From: Cupriavidus basilensis
Lineage (GTDB): Bacteria; Pseudomonadota; Gammaproteobacteria; Burkholderiales; Burkholderiaceae
Assembly (NCBI RefSeq): GCF_000876015.1
Contig: NZ_BBQM01000009.1
Coordinates: forward strand, 1-64,000
Direction of reading: 5' to 3'
Length of the DNA stretch: 64,000 bases
Both the position numbers and the translations under genes were made by a program. Below the pieces are notes generated by a model. The model searched no databases and had not been told where the DNA came from. It saw only the letters and a list, made by a program, of their open reading frames with translations. Positions 9,144 through 18,933 of the stretch are shown here, one piece after another. The stretch's first letter is position 1, and each line of letters starts with the position of its first letter.

Positions 9144-9821
9144 ATGAAGTTCAGGCTTGCGTTCGCGCTGGCGGCCGAGGCGCTGGTCTTCGCCGCCCTG
9201 CTGTTCGGCGCGGCGGGCACGCTGGCGTGGCCCGCGGGCTGGGCGTACCTGGCGCTGTTCTTCGGCGGCGCCGTGGTGGTGACGTGGCGCATGGCCCGCT
9301 ACGATCCCGCGCTGCTGGCCGAGCGCCTGAAGCCGCCGGTGCAGCGCGGGCAGCCGCTGTGGGACCGCGTCTTCATGGTGGCCGTGGGCGTGGCGTGGTG
9401 CGCGTGGCTGGCGCTGATGGGGCTGGACGCGGGACGCTACCGCTGGTCGGTCATGCCGGCGTGGCTGCAAGGCGCGGGCGCGGTGCTGCTGGTGCTGTCC
9501 TATGCCGCCATCGACCGGGTCTGCCGCGAGAACACCTTCCTCGCCCCGGTGGTGCGGATCCAGTCCGAGCGCGGGCATCGCGTGGTGTCCAGCGGCCCCT
9601 ACGCGCTGGTGCGCCATCCGCTCTACGCGGCCGTGCTGGTCTTCCTGCCGGCCAATGCGCTGCTGCTGGGGTCGTGGTGGGGCGTGGCGGGGTCGCTGCT
9701 GCTCGCCGCCGGCATCGTGTTCCGCACGGCGATGGAAGACCGCGAGCTGCTGCGCGGGCTGGACGGCTACGCCGCCTACGCGGCCCGCGTGCGGTACCGG
9801 CTGGTGCCGCGCGTGTGGTGA
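9144..9821 (+). CDS. Isoprenylcysteine carboxyl methyltransferase-like membrane protein
   Basis: 225-residue integral membrane protein with about five helices. The C-terminal region has the ICMT/PEMT-family signature: GHRVVSSGPYALVRHPLY (the Gly-x-Tyr ... RHP-x-Y cofactor loop) and a late MEDRELLRGLDGYAAYAARV segment (Glu-Asp ... Gly-x-Tyr-x-x-Tyr). Bacterial members methylate unknown small or lipid substrates using S-adenosylmethionine. AAGGAGGG, 8 bases before ATG 9144, fixes the start. It stands alone between convergent and divergent neighbours. Confidence 0.82.
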   Translation: MKFRLAFALAAEALVFAALLFGAAGTLAWPAGWAYLALFFGGAVVVTWRMARYDPALLAERLKPPVQRGQPLWDRVFMVAVGVAWCAWLALMGLDAGRYRWSVMPAWLQGAGAVLLVLSYAAIDRVCRENTFLAPVVRIQSERGHRVVSSGPYALVRHPLYAAVLVFLPANALLLGSWWGVAGSLLLAAGIVFRTAMEDRELLRGLDGYAAYAARVRYRLVPRVW

Positions 9822-9867
9822 GGCGCGGCGGCGCTGCCACCGGCGCCACCGTCCGCGCCACCGTCCG

Positions 9868-10320
9868 CTAGTGGACCTGCATGCCGCGCATGGCGTGGAT
9901 GCGCTGGTGATGCCACTGCATGCCCTCGTACTGGCGCTGCACCACCGCGCGCACCTCGGCCGGCATGTCCCCGGTCAGGGCCGCCTGGTATTCCCGCCTG
10001 GCCGCTTCCTCGTCGCGCTCGCACAGTTGCAGCACGGCGTCGTCGTTGTGCGGCGCGATCACGTGCAGCACCTCCATCCAGCCGCGGTGCAGCGCGCCGC
10101 CCATGCTGCCGCGGTCGCGCGGCTGGGCGCCGAGCGAAGTCACCAGCGCCTGCAGCTCCATCACCGAGGCGCGGCAGGTTTCCGCGGTGCCGGTCAGGAT
10201 GGCGCGTATCTCGGGGCTCTGCACTTCGCGGGCGCCGGTCGTGCAGCTCAGTTCGCCGTCCTTGCCGACCTCGATCAGGTGGTTCAGGGTACCGACGAGA
10301 TGTCCTTGCGCATTGGTCAT
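9868..10320 (-). CDS. PA2169 family (DUF2383) four-helix-bundle protein
   Basis: 150-residue all-helical protein. It opens VGTLNHLIEVGKDGELSCTT and continues with a CERDEEAARREYQAAL helix and VVQRQYEGMQWHHQRIHAMR near the C terminus, the pattern of the ferritin-like PA2169/DUF2383 family. His and Glu residues are spread along the bundle, but a complete di-iron site cannot be placed with confidence. Family members are often stress-related. It is convergent with the methyltransferase gene and starts at ATG 10320. Confidence 0.8.
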   Translation of the reverse strand: MTNAQGHLVGTLNHLIEVGKDGELSCTTGAREVQSPEIRAILTGTAETCRASVMELQALVTSLGAQPRDRGSMGGALHRGWMEVLHVIAPHNDDAVLQLCERDEEAARREYQAALTGDMPAEVRAVVQRQYEGMQWHHQRIHAMRGMQVH

Positions 10321-10530
10321 GACGTTCTCCTAGCCTGGGTCCGGGCCGATGTGGATCCGCGCGTACACCAGCGCCGGCCCGTGACGCTACGCGCGGAAGG
10401 CTGTTCCAGCGGTTCCAGTATAGGAGCGCCCGCGGCGGGCATCGGCGGCGGTGCCGCCATGTACCGCAAGGAGTACGCGAGCGGGAGCACGCGCGATCGT
10501 CCCGGCGCGAGCGCGCCGGCCGGCCGCCGG

Positions 10531-11286
10531 TCAGTCGCGCGAGCGGACCGGCTGGATCGCGTCGAGCAGCCGGTCCCGCAGCGCCCGCCAGGCGCGCGGC
10601 ACGTGGTTCAGCCCCGCGGTGAGGCCGGGATCGTAGTAATGGAAGATCAGCGAGCGGCGCTCGCCCGCTTCGACGTGCAGGTTCGCATGCAGCGTGATGA
10701 AGCCGTTGAACACGTAGACGTTGCCCGGCACGCACGCGACGCGCTCGCAGCGGCCGTGCGCGAGATGGTGGAAGGTCAGCGCCCGGCGCACGACGAACGG
10801 CAGCGAGCGCATCAGGATCAGCCGCACCTTGGTGATGACGTTCTTCCAGGCCGCCACGGCTTCGCGCGGATGCCGGTAGAGGATCAGGTCGCCGTTCTCG
10901 CGCGACGGCGCCGCTTGCTGCAGCGGAATCAGCAGCGTCAGGATATGGGAATCGTAGTGCCGCAGATGGCTCTGCCCGCGCAGGCCGCCGTTGATACAGC
11001 GCAGCACGTACAGCGGCTGGGCGCGCTCGATGGCCCAGCCCGCCTGCCGCGCGCCTTGCCGCGAACGCGCGCAGGCCTGCCGCTCGGCCAGCCGGAACGG
11101 ATCGTGCCGCCGCAGCAGCTCGGCGAACTGCGCCGCCGTGTCCGTGGCGCGACGGCCATCCGCCGGCCGCCACGCCTGCCTGCAGGCGTCGACGGTCGCA
11201 TTCATCTCCGCCAGCAACTGCCGGGGAACGACACCTTCGAATACTTGTAGCCGGGGCGGCTGCGCTTCGATGTCGTGGTCACGCAT
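10531..11286 (-). CDS. Putative 2-oxoglutarate/Fe(II) oxygenase-like protein
   Basis: 251 residues. The double-stranded beta-helix iron motif can be placed as H110-x-D112 in LRHYDSHILTLLIPLQ, a distal His at H200 (GFITLHANLH) and R211 (GERRSLIFHYYDPG) as the 2-oxoglutarate ligand. FNGFITLHANLHVEAGERRS is the expected distal strand. Substrate is unknown. ATG 11286 is chosen over upstream in-frame codons because the preceding residues are compositionally non-coding. It stands alone. The oxygenase call is motif-based and moderate in confidence. Confidence 0.6.
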   Translation of the reverse strand: MRDHDIEAQPPRLQVFEGVVPRQLLAEMNATVDACRQAWRPADGRRATDTAAQFAELLRRHDPFRLAERQACARSRQGARQAGWAIERAQPLYVLRCINGGLRGQSHLRHYDSHILTLLIPLQQAAPSRENGDLILYRHPREAVAAWKNVITKVRLILMRSLPFVVRRALTFHHLAHGRCERVACVPGNVYVFNGFITLHANLHVEAGERRSLIFHYYDPGLTAGLNHVPRAWRALRDRLLDAIQPVRSRD

Positions 11287-11670
11287 AGCGTGTAGCTCCG
11301 CTGGTGCACAGGCCAGGAGCGAGGCGGAGCCGGCCGAGCACGGCAAGCCGCGCTTGGCCGCTGCCGCCACCGGCGCGTCTTGCCCCTGGCGGACTGCCTC
11401 GCATCCCGTGCTACGAATCTATGGCTTGGGGCCGACATCGAACGGACAAAGTTGCTTGCGGAGCCGCCAAAACCGCACAGGCGGGGTGTCACATCGACAA
11501 CGCAGCGGGATGGAGCGCTGTCCTTGCGCGGCGTGCACGGACAGCGTCAATGAAGAGCGACAACCTGCGGTGATTCTGGATGAGTCATCGTTGATACATG
11601 GCGCGGCGCACGCGGACGCCGGTGAAACATTTACGCGACTCTTGGCTGTATCAGGAGACCTCAGCCTGCC
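11287..11670. other. Gene-free interval upstream of the oxygenase-like gene
   Basis: About 380 bases between the oxygenase-like gene and the 3' end of mnmE. GC content drops compared with both neighbours. I see no open reading frame with coding character, no tRNA fold and no clear terminator. It presumably holds the promoter of the oxygenase-like gene. Confidence 0.45.
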
Positions 11671-13119
11671 TCACTTCCCAATACAAAACCGCGTAAAAAT
11701 AGTCCCCAGCAAATCGTCGCTGGTGAACTCGCCGGTGATGCTGTTGAGATGATCCTGCGCCAGGCGCAGTTCCTCGGCGAACAGGTCGAGCGCCTGCGCC
11801 TGCTGCTCGGCGCGCTCGGCGGCGAGGTCGAGGTGGGATTGCGCGTTGCGCAGCGCGGTGAGATGCCGCTCGCGCGCGAGGAAGGTGCCTTCGTTGCCGG
11901 ATTGCCAGCCGACCAGGCGCAGCAACTGGCCGCGCAGCAGGTCGATGCCGGCGCCGGTGCGCGCGGAGATCCAGACCTCGGCCGGATTGGGGCCGTTGGC
12001 GGCGACCACGTGGGGGCGGTTGGCGCCGAAGTGCCGGGCGCCCACGGCGGGGGCGAGGTCGATCTTGTTGACCACGCGCAGGATCGGCGAGCCGGGCGGC
12101 AGGTGGCCGGAGAGGCGGTCGTCGATGGCGTCGTCGGTCTCGGACAGGCCGTGCTCGACGTAGTCGGCGGCGTCCACGAGGTGCAGCACGAGGTCGGCGC
12201 GGCGCACCGCTTCCCAGGTGCGCTCGATGCCGATGCGCTCGACTTCGTCGGCGGCGTCGTCGCGCAGGCCGGCGGTGTCGACGATATGCAGCGGGATGCC
12301 TTCGATCTGGATGGTTTCGCGCACGCGGTCGCGCGTGGTGCCGGGAATCGGCGTGACGATGGCCAGCTCGGCGCCGGCCAGCGCGTTGAGCAGCGACGAC
12401 TTGCCGACGTTGGGCTGCCCCGCCAGCACCACCGACAGGCCTTCGCGCAGCAGCGAGCCCTGCTTGGCCTGCGCGAGCACGCCGCACAGCGCTGCGCGGA
12501 TGGCGGCGAGCTGGCCGCGCGCGTTGGAGGCTTCGAGGAAGTCGATTTCTTCCTCGGGGAAGTCGAGCGTGGCTTCCACCAGCATGCGCAGGTGGATGAC
12601 CTGCTCGACCAGCGCGTGGATGGCCTGCGAGAACTCGCCTTCCATCGAGCGCGCGGCCGAGCGCGCGGCGGCTTCGGTGCTGGCTTCGATCAGGTCGGCC
12701 ACGGCTTCGGCCTGGGCCAGGTCGAGCTTGTCGTTGAGGAAGGCGCGGCGCGTGAACTCGCCGGGCTCGGCCAGGCGCAGGCCGGTCTCGCGGCCCGCTT
12801 CGAGGCAGCGCGCCAGCAGCATCTGCATCACCACCGGGCCGCCGTGGCCCTGCAGTTCGAGCACTTCCTCGCCGGTGTAGGAATTCGGCGCGGGGAAATA
12901 GAGCGCGAGGCCGTGGTCGATGGCCTTGCCGCGCGCGTCGAGGAATGGCAGGTAGGTGGCATGGCGCGGCTTGAGCGCCTGGCCGCAGACGGCGCGCGCG
13001 ATGGCGCCGACATCGGGGCCGGACACGCGCACCACGCCGATGCCGCCGCGCCCGGGCGCGGTGGCGATGGCGGCGATGGGCGTGGCGGCGGCGTGGGAGC
13101 GGGGCTGGGATGCGGTCAT
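11671..13119 (-). CDS. mnmE: tRNA uridine-5-carboxymethylaminomethyl modification GTPase MnmE
   Basis: 482 residues; with MnmG it modifies the wobble uridine of several tRNAs. The N-terminal formyl-THF-binding domain has [20 protein letters not shown] and [14 protein letters not shown]. The G domain is inserted in the helical part: P-loop GQPNVGKS at 234-241, switch II DTAG at 281-284, and the NKID specificity motif. The C terminus is FCIGK with the invariant cysteine of the family. ATG 13119 gives the canonical start. It sits 3' of yidC as in most origin regions, but four genes intervene. Same-strand neighbour upstream is the CHAD gene, 17 bp away. Confidence 0.96.
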   Translation of the reverse strand: MTASQPRSHAAATPIAAIATAPGRGGIGVVRVSGPDVGAIARAVCGQALKPRHATYLPFLDARGKAIDHGLALYFPAPNSYTGEEVLELQGHGGPVVMQMLLARCLEAGRETGLRLAEPGEFTRRAFLNDKLDLAQAEAVADLIEASTEAAARSAARSMEGEFSQAIHALVEQVIHLRMLVEATLDFPEEEIDFLEASNARGQLAAIRAALCGVLAQAKQGSLLREGLSVVLAGQPNVGKSSLLNALAGAELAIVTPIPGTTRDRVRETIQIEGIPLHIVDTAGLRDDAADEVERIGIERTWEAVRRADLVLHLVDAADYVEHGLSETDDAIDDRLSGHLPPGSPILRVVNKIDLAPAVGARHFGANRPHVVAANGPNPAEVWISARTGAGIDLLRGQLLRLVGWQSGNEGTFLARERHLTALRNAQSHLDLAAERAEQQAQALDLFAEELRLAQDHLNSITGEFTSDDLLGTIFTRFCIGK

Positions 13120-13136
13120 GGCGATATTGTCGCAGA

Positions 13137-14009
13137 TCAGTCCCGCGCGGACGGTGGGGGTGGCGGGGATGGCGGAGGTGGCAGCGATGGTGGCAGCGAT
13201 GGTGGCGATGGCGCCTGCGCGCCCGGCGCGGGCGTGTTCATGCACTCGGCCATCAGGCGGCGCGCCACGGCGTTGTCGACGGTCTTGCCGAGCTGGCCCT
13301 GGCGCCTGACCAGCTTGTCGTGCAGGCGCTGGCCGAAGCGCTTCGGCAGCACCGGCGCCAGCGCCTCGATGGCATAGCGCAGGCGCTTGCTGCCGATGCG
13401 GTAGCGGTGCACGCGCGCCAGGTCCGCGCCGCGCGCGGCGCGCGCCAGCGCCTTCACCCGTTCGCGCGCGCGCCGGATGCGGCGGCGCGCGAAGGTGTCC
13501 AGGCGCGCCCGCGCGCCGGCGCGCGGGCCGTGCACGGTGCCGTTGCCGAGGTGGGCGAGGTCGCGGTGCAGCGCCGGCAGCGGCCAGTGCTGGTACTGCG
13601 CCAGCTGCGCCATCATGGTGGCGCGCGCGAGGTGGCGCCGCATCGTGGCGACGTCGCTCAGCGCGGCCAGCACGGGATCGCCGGGCTGCCGGTCGAGCGC
13701 GGGCCGCAGCGTCTCGCCGATGAACACGTCCCAGTCGCGCACGTCGCCGGCGGCCCGCGCGAGCTGGCGCAGGCTGTCGCGCCAGCGCGCGCGCATGGCC
13801 TTGGGCAGGGCCGGCCCGAAGGCCCAGCAGACCGCGCGCAGATGCCGCACCGCCACCCGCAGCGCGTGGACATCGTCGGGATGGTCGCGCCGGTTCAGCG
13901 CGTCGAGCTGGTCGGCGATGGCGGCGAGGCCGTCATCGGCCAGCACCACGAAAGCGTCGATGGCACGCATGCCGGCGTGCAGGCGGCTGGTGGGATTGGC
14001 GGCGGGCAT
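13137..14009 (-). CDS. CHAD domain protein
   Basis: 290 residues. The alpha-helical CHAD domain is recognised by [20 protein letters not shown] near the N terminus and by [20 protein letters not shown], the two conserved His/Arg helices that bind polyphosphate in characterised members. It lacks the CYTH triphosphatase domain often fused to CHAD. The C-terminal 25 residues are Pro/Ser-rich and are encoded by a short-period DNA repeat at 13150-13210, where slippage length variation is likely. It is probably co-transcribed with mnmE. Confidence 0.85.
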   Translation of the reverse strand: MPAANPTSRLHAGMRAIDAFVVLADDGLAAIADQLDALNRRDHPDDVHALRVAVRHLRAVCWAFGPALPKAMRARWRDSLRQLARAAGDVRDWDVFIGETLRPALDRQPGDPVLAALSDVATMRRHLARATMMAQLAQYQHWPLPALHRDLAHLGNGTVHGPRAGARARLDTFARRRIRRARERVKALARAARGADLARVHRYRIGSKRLRYAIEALAPVLPKRFGQRLHDKLVRRQGQLGKTVDNAVARRLMAECMNTPAPGAQAPSPPSLPPSLPPPPSPPPPPSARD

Positions 14010-14237
14010 GGTGGTCGGCGGTGGCTTCCGGGCCGGTGTCCAGGCGGGACGGGTATAAGCCAGTGTAGGCGATTGTGGCGGGTGCGCCGCACCTTCCGGA
14101 CGGGATGCCTATGCGGCCAGTCAAAGAGTGAGCGAGGGGCCACGCATTGACAGCGCGCCGGCTTCGCGCTGCAATGGGCGCACCGGGCCGTCCGCCTGTC
14201 GGGAGCCCGGCCACCAGAGCGCGAGGAGGCGGCCATC

Positions 14238-14675
14238 ATGTCCACCGAACAGGAACGGCGTTTGCTGCGGGATACCATCGAGGCTGGCTTCCGTGATGCC
14301 GCCTTCGTCACGGACGTGGGCATCCGCCTGGTGGACTGCGGGCCCGGCTGGTGCGAGAGCGAGCTGCTGGTCACGCCGCGGCACCTGCAGCACGGCGGCG
14401 TGGTGCATGCCGGCGTGCAGGCCACCATCGCCGACCACACCGCCGGCGCGGCGGCCGCCACCATGCTCGACGCCGGGCGCCACGTAGTTACCGCCGAATT
14501 CAAGATCAACCTGCTCAGGGCCGCGCGCAGCGACCGCCTGACCTGCCGCGCCGACGTGCTCAAGTCCGGCCGCGCCATCATCGTGGTGGAGGCCGACGTC
14601 TTCGCCAGCGTGCACGGCGAGGCGGTGCTGGTGAGCCGCTTCAACGCCACCATGAGCGTGCTCGACCTGGCCTGA
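14238..14675 (+). CDS. PaaI family hotdog-fold thioesterase
   Basis: 145 residues, the full hotdog domain. The motif HGGVVHAGVQATIADHTAGA is the family signature (H-G-G-x-x-x-x-x-x-x-x-x-D), with D at the catalytic position, followed by strand FKINLLRAA. Such enzymes hydrolyse acyl-CoA thioesters, often aromatic. It is divergent from the CHAD gene and lies 31 bp before the VOC gene, so the two form a likely operon. GCGAGGAGGCGG upstream of ATG 14238 provides the ribosome site. The specific substrate is not readable. Confidence 0.85.
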   Translation: MSTEQERRLLRDTIEAGFRDAAFVTDVGIRLVDCGPGWCESELLVTPRHLQHGGVVHAGVQATIADHTAGAAAATMLDAGRHVVTAEFKINLLRAARSDRLTCRADVLKSGRAIIVVEADVFASVHGEAVLVSRFNATMSVLDLA

Positions 14676-14706
14676 ACGGCCATTTTCTTCAAGGAGAAAC
14701 CGAAAG

Positions 14707-15093
14707 ATGATTGATCACACCGGCGTGGGCGTCAGCGATTTCGCCAGGAGCCGCGCGTTCTACACCGCCGCGCTCGGCGCCATCGGCATGGTCAAGGTGA
14801 TGGAGCTGCCGGCCAGCGTGACCGGGCATACCGACGTGGCCGGCTTCGGGCCGCCGGGCAAGCCCGAATTCTGGATCAACGGCGGCGCGCCCAACCAGCC
14901 GCCGCTGCATGTGGCCTTCCGCGCGCAGACGCGCGCGCAGGTGGACGCCTACTACCAGGCCGCGCTCGCCGCCGGCGGGCGCGACAACGGCGCGCCGGGG
15001 CTGCGCCCGCATTACCACCCGAACTACTACGGCGCCTTCGTGCTCGACCCGGACGGGCACAACATCGAGGCGGTCTGCCACGAGGCGGAATGA
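14707..15093 (+). CDS. VOC (glyoxalase/bleomycin resistance) family protein
   Basis: 128 residues. It begins MIDHTGVGVSDFARSRAFYT, the typical first beta-alpha-beta unit of a VOC protein with a metal-ligand His at position 4, and ends with FVLDPDGHNIEAVCH, the second half with the conserved D-P-D-G-x-N-I-E. Members bind divalent metals and act as lyases, dioxygenases or resistance proteins; small single-domain ones like this dimerise. AAGGAGAAACCGAAAG precedes the ATG. It is followed by a shared bidirectional terminator. Confidence 0.85.
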   Translation: MIDHTGVGVSDFARSRAFYTAALGAIGMVKVMELPASVTGHTDVAGFGPPGKPEFWINGGAPNQPPLHVAFRAQTRAQVDAYYQAALAAGGRDNGAPGLRPHYHPNYYGAFVLDPDGHNIEAVCHEAE

Positions 15094-15120
15094 CGCCCGG
15101 TACGCGGCCGGGAACCCAAC

Positions 15121-15150
15121 AAAAAGCCCGGCGCATGCGCCGGGCTTTTT
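15121..15150. terminator. Bidirectional intrinsic terminator
   Basis: A perfect 30-base palindrome: AAAAAGCCCGGCGCA followed by its exact reverse complement, 15121-15150. A GC stem flanked by A5 on one side and T5 on the other makes it work in both directions. It separates the convergent VOC and yidC genes. Confidence 0.9.
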
Positions 15151-15199
15151 GTCGTGGCCAGCGGGTTCGTCACCCGCCGGCCCGAGCCGTCTCTTCGCC

Positions 15200-16864
15200 T
15201 CAGGCCTTGGCGGCCGCGGCCGCCTTGCCCTTGCCGAGCATCCGGTTGATCTGCCATTGCTGGGCGATCGACAGGACGTTGTTGGTCACCCAGTACATCA
15301 CCAGGCCGGCCGGGAAGAAGAAGAACATGAACGAGAACACCAGCGGCATGATCATCATGACCTTGGCCTGCACCGGGTCCGGCGGGGTCGGGTTCAGCTT
15401 GGTCTGAACGAACATCGACACGGCCATCAGCACCGGCAGGATGTAGAACGGATCCGGCACCGACAGGTCGTGGATCCAGCCCAGCCACGGCGCGCCGCGC
15501 ATTTCCACCGACGACAGCAGTACCCAGTACAGCGCGATGAACACCGGGATCTGGATCACGATGGGCAGGCAGCCGCCGAGCGGGTTGACCTTCTCGGTGC
15601 GGTACAGCGCCATCATCTCCTGGTTCATCTTCTGCGGATCGCCCTTGTAGCGCTCGCGCATCGCGGTCATGCGCGGCTGCAGGTCCTTCATCTTGCCCAT
15701 GGACTTGTAGCTCGCCGCCGACAGCGGGAAGAACACCAGCTTGATCAGCACCGTCAGCGCGATGATCGACCAGCCCCAGTTGCCCAGGATGCCGTGGATC
15801 TTCTCCAGCAGCCAGAAGATCGGCTTGGCCAGGATGGTCAGCCAGCCGTAGTCCTTCACCAGTTCCAGGCCCGGGGTGATCTTCTCGAGCATGCGCTCTT
15901 CCTGCGGGCCGGCGAACAGGCGCGCATCGGTGGTCACGGTGGCACCCGGGGCGACCTGGCCCAGCGGCTGCTGCACGCCCACGCGGAACAGGTTGTTGTC
16001 GATCTTCTCGACGTAGAAGCTGTGCTCCTTGCCGGCCTGCGGGATCCAGGCCGAGGCGAAGTAATGCTGCACCATCGCCACCCAGCCGCTGCTGGTGGCC
16101 GCCGGCACGCTGGCCTTGCCCTTGCCGATGTCGTCGAAGGTGATCTTGTGGTACTTGTCGGCGTCGGTGTAGATGGCCGGGCCGGTGAAGGTGCTGTAGA
16201 ACTGCGACTGCTCGACCTTGCTGCCGTCGCGCGTCAGTTCCAGGTACAGCGTCGGCGAGACCGGCTTGCCGCTGTCGTTGGTCACGGCGAAGCGCGTGTC
16301 CACCACATAGCTGCCCTTGTGGAAGATGTACGTCTTGGCCAGCTTCACGCCGTCCTTCTCGCCGGTCAGCGTCACTTCCACCTTGTCCGTGCCGGCCAGG
16401 TCGCGCGGACCGGCCGAGGCGGCGAACACCGTGGTGTGGTTGGGCATGTCGCCGCCGGTCAGGCCGGAGCGGGCCAGGTAGGTGCGGGTCGCGTCGCGCT
16501 CGAACAGCACCACGGGCTGGCCGTCCTTCTCGTGCTGGTTCAGCAGCTCCAGGCGCGAGAGGATGCCGCCGGCGGTGTCGATGGTGGCACGCATCACGTC
16601 GGTGCTCACCACGATCTTCTCGCCGGCCGGCTGCACGGCGGCGGCCGGCGCGGCGGCCGGTGCCGCGGCGGTGGCGCCGGCGGCCGCGTTGGCCTTGGGC
16701 ACGTCGCCTTGCGCGGCCGAGGCGCCGCCGGCCGCCGGGGCGGCCTGCTGGTTCGCGCTCGGGAAGAACATCGACTGATGACCGTTGGCGCGCTGCCAGT
16801 TGTCGTAGAGCAGCACGAGGGCCATCGAGAAGATGACCCAGAGTATGGTGCGTTTGATATCCAT
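15200..16864 (-). CDS. yidC: Membrane protein insertase YidC
   Basis: 554 residues, the usual proteobacterial length. [20 protein letters not shown] is the canonical N-terminal anchor; a linker rich in Ala/Pro and a large periplasmic beta domain follow. The C-terminal five-helix insertase core includes [19 protein letters not shown] and [19 protein letters not shown], and the cytoplasmic hairpin has [20 protein letters not shown]. It acts with SecYEG or alone to insert membrane proteins. It lies downstream of rpmH, rnpA and yidD on the same strand, as in almost all proteobacterial origins. Confidence 0.97.
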   Translation of the reverse strand: MDIKRTILWVIFSMALVLLYDNWQRANGHQSMFFPSANQQAAPAAGGASAAQGDVPKANAAAGATAAAPAAAPAAAVQPAGEKIVVSTDVMRATIDTAGGILSRLELLNQHEKDGQPVVLFERDATRTYLARSGLTGGDMPNHTTVFAASAGPRDLAGTDKVEVTLTGEKDGVKLAKTYIFHKGSYVVDTRFAVTNDSGKPVSPTLYLELTRDGSKVEQSQFYSTFTGPAIYTDADKYHKITFDDIGKGKASVPAATSSGWVAMVQHYFASAWIPQAGKEHSFYVEKIDNNLFRVGVQQPLGQVAPGATVTTDARLFAGPQEERMLEKITPGLELVKDYGWLTILAKPIFWLLEKIHGILGNWGWSIIALTVLIKLVFFPLSAASYKSMGKMKDLQPRMTAMRERYKGDPQKMNQEMMALYRTEKVNPLGGCLPIVIQIPVFIALYWVLLSSVEMRGAPWLGWIHDLSVPDPFYILPVLMAVSMFVQTKLNPTPPDPVQAKVMMIMPLVFSFMFFFFPAGLVMYWVTNNVLSIAQQWQINRMLGKGKAAAAAKA

Positions 16865-16886
16865 GTCTCGCTGTGGTCGGAGGAAA

Positions 16887-17192
16887 TCAGGGGCGGGGTA
16901 GCCGGATCGTGACTGGCGCCGGGCCAGACGCGGCGGATCCCCGGTCTTGCTGTGTTGATGCTGCCGGTGCTGCTGGCGATGCGGGCGGCACCGGATCATA
17001 CCCGCCATCCGTGAACGGATGGCAACGGCACAGCCGGCACGCGGCCATCCAGGTGCCGCGGCCCGCGCCGTGGCGCAGGATCGCCTCGCGGGCGTAGTCG
17101 GAACAGGTGGGCAGGAAGCGGCACTGCGAGCCGAAGAACGGGCTCAGGGCGATCTTGTAGATGCGCAGCAGGGCTAGCAGGATTCGCTTCAT
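16887..17192 (-). CDS. yidD: Membrane protein insertion efficiency factor YidD
   Basis: 101 residues. The conserved core is complete: [20 protein letters not shown], the DYAREAI helix, then [19 protein letters not shown], containing the family's cysteines and the G-G-x-D-P-V-P end. An extra C-terminal tail of about 30 Ala/Pro/Arg-rich residues goes beyond the usual 70-85. The gene lies between rnpA and yidC with 6 and 22 bp spacers, the conserved order, and supports membrane protein insertion. Confidence 0.94.
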   Translation of the reverse strand: MKRILLALLRIYKIALSPFFGSQCRFLPTCSDYAREAILRHGAGRGTWMAACRLCRCHPFTDGGYDPVPPASPAAPAASTQQDRGSAASGPAPVTIRLPRP

Positions 17193-17198
17193 GGCGGG

Positions 17199-17708
17199 TC
17201 AGGCAGGGGTGCCGGAAGGCGCGGACTTCGGCGGCGACACCCCGGAAGGCGCGACGGACGGTGCGGCGGGGCCGGCGGGACGTGGCGCAAGCGGACGCGC
17301 CGCCACCTCGAACAGGCCGGTCAGCTCCGCCAGGCAGACCCGGCGGACGGCGCTGCGGCTGGCAAACTCCGCGCGCGGAAACTTGGCCTGCAGGCGCAGC
17401 AGCACATCGCGGCCCGCGAGTTGGTCCTGCCGATGGCGGAACAGTTCCCGCACCATGCGCTTCACCATGTTGCGCTCGGCGGCGCGCGCCGCGAATTTCT
17501 TGCCCACCACCACGCCGAGGCGCGCCTGCGGCAGGCCGTTCTCGCCCACATACAGCACGAAGTGCTGGCTGCGCCGGCGCGGGCGCAAAGCAAAAACGGA
17601 TGAAAACTCATCCGTCTTTGTGAGCCTCGCGGCTTTGGGGTAGGCATGGGTAGGCACGCTGGGCAAAGCTAGCGGTAAAGCTGCACCTGGCTGCGGGCTC
17701 CCGGCCAT
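17199..17708 (-). CDS. rnpA: Ribonuclease P protein component RnpA
   Basis: Protein subunit of RNase P, which trims 5' ends of precursor tRNAs. The core runs from YPKAARLTKTDEFSSVF through GVVVGKKFAARAAERNMVKR, which contains the signature RNxxKR basic helix, to FRHRQDQLAGRDVLLRLQ. Both ends are longer than usual, with a Pro/Ala-rich C-terminal tail. The start is uncertain: ATG 17708 is used, GTG 17657 just before the core is possible, and a start at 17825 would overlap rpmH. A stem-loop (8-bp arms 17596-17603 and 17608-17615) lies in the early core codons. Confidence 0.93.
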   Translation of the reverse strand: MAGSPQPGAALPLALPSVPTHAYPKAARLTKTDEFSSVFALRPRRRSQHFVLYVGENGLPQARLGVVVGKKFAARAAERNMVKRMVRELFRHRQDQLAGRDVLLRLQAKFPRAEFASRSAVRRVCLAELTGLFEVAARPLAPRPAGPAAPSVAPSGVSPPKSAPSGTPA

Positions 17709-17772
17709 CCGAAAGGCGAGGCGGTTGGCCACGACGGCGCGCTGGGCGCCCTCATGGCCGGTCGCCAGGCCC

Positions 17773-17907
17773 TTAGACTGCCAGGCGCTTGCGGCCCTTG
17801 GCGCGACGAGCGTTGATGACGGCACGGCCGCCGCGGGTCTTCATGCGCACGCGGAAACCATGGGTACGCTTGCGGCGGGTAACGGAAGGTTGGTAGGTAC
17901 GTTTCAT
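17773..17907 (-). CDS. rpmH: 50S ribosomal protein L34
   Basis: 44 residues, the exact length of bacterial L34. The minus strand encodes [20 protein letters not shown], a middle portion [15 protein letters not shown] and an end AKGRKRLAV, all nearly invariant. It is the first gene of the rpmH-rnpA-yidD-yidC operon and marks the left edge of the origin region. The promoter should lie in the interval 17908-18300. Confidence 0.98.
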   Translation of the reverse strand: MKRTYQPSVTRRKRTHGFRVRMKTRGGRAVINARRAKGRKRLAV

Positions 17908-18343
17908 GTTGCACTCTCTGGTTGATCTTGGCTCGCCCGGCCTCCGGCGTGAGCCGGGGCGCCGTAGCCGCCGCGTATGGTTCGCTTGGGCTGCCGCGGA
18001 TGCGGTCTTGCCGACTGCGGTGATTGTCTTGCCGCCGGCCGTGTATCTCGCGCGCCGACGATGTCGGCGCTTGCGACGCAGGTTCGGGAAGCCTGCTCGG
18101 CCCGCTGCCTGTTCCGGCCAATCCAGCCATTTCCGGTGCGCCCCAGCCGGCCGAAAGCCGCGTGGAACGAAACCGGTCTTGCACGGAACAGGTCAGACCC
18201 GGCGATGCGCATACGTGATCCCCTGCCGCATCGCAGAACCCGCCATTTAACTGATTTTCGCGCGATGTGTCAAGGCGCCATATGGTCGAGAGACTTGCGC
18301 GGCACCCCTGCCGCAAAAATACGCAGTCCGCTGTTGTATTTCA

Positions 18344-18539
18344 TTGTCCACAATCGCCAGTGGGTAAGTTTTTTTGTATCCGTGCGGCCCGCCAGGCCCT
18401 CCGAAGTCGAGCGAAGTCTCTGTTTGGATTGGCTTTTCGGGTGTTTTGCCTACCCGGAAACCCGCGCCGGACAAGGGGTTGTGCACAACAATTCACTGCA
18501 TCTCCACAACTTATCCACAGACTTATCCTTTGTGGATAA
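18344..18539. other. oriC: Chromosomal replication origin (oriC) core
   Basis: In the rpmH-dnaA interval (17908-18933) DnaA boxes cluster: TTGTCCACA 18344-18352, ATCTCCACA 18500-18508, consensus TTATCCACA 18511-18519, a partial TTATCCTTT at 18523, and reverse TGTGGATAA 18531-18539. The boxes near 18500-18540 are 11-12 bases apart. An AT-rich patch with T7 at about 18360-18380 is a candidate unwinding element. The flanks contain the rpmH promoter side (17908-18300) and a 390-bp dnaA leader (18546-18933) with no gene. Confidence 0.85.
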
Positions 18540-18933
18540 CTCAGGGCGGGGGGTACAATCCGGGTCCAAACACCACACGGGCTGCGTGGCGCAAGCGCAA
18601 CCCCGGACTCACCCCTGGCACGCCGGACAACGGACGCGCGGCGGGCGGCGGCGAACTCGTCTCATTCGCCGCGCGGCCCGCCGGCGGCTCCCGCTTGTCG
18701 CGTCGAGTGTCGCGTTCCGTCACAGGGGAAGCCGGGCTTGCGGGGGTCAGTTGCGGACCGCGATGCGCGGTCGCTTTATCAGGCTGAAGGGTATACAGGA
18801 CAGGACCGGCGGAATGGCCGGCAGGGATGCGCCACCGATCCCTGCCGGCCGTTCCGCCGTCCCGCTGTCCTTTACGTCGCCCTTCCGGCCGGACTGTCCG
18901 CGCAACCCGTGGCGAACACCGAACAAGAAGACA

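Noticed and set aside
11287..11670. Possible tRNA or small RNA in the lower-GC gap
   Set aside because: No cloverleaf, no T-loop consensus and no clear terminator could be drawn.
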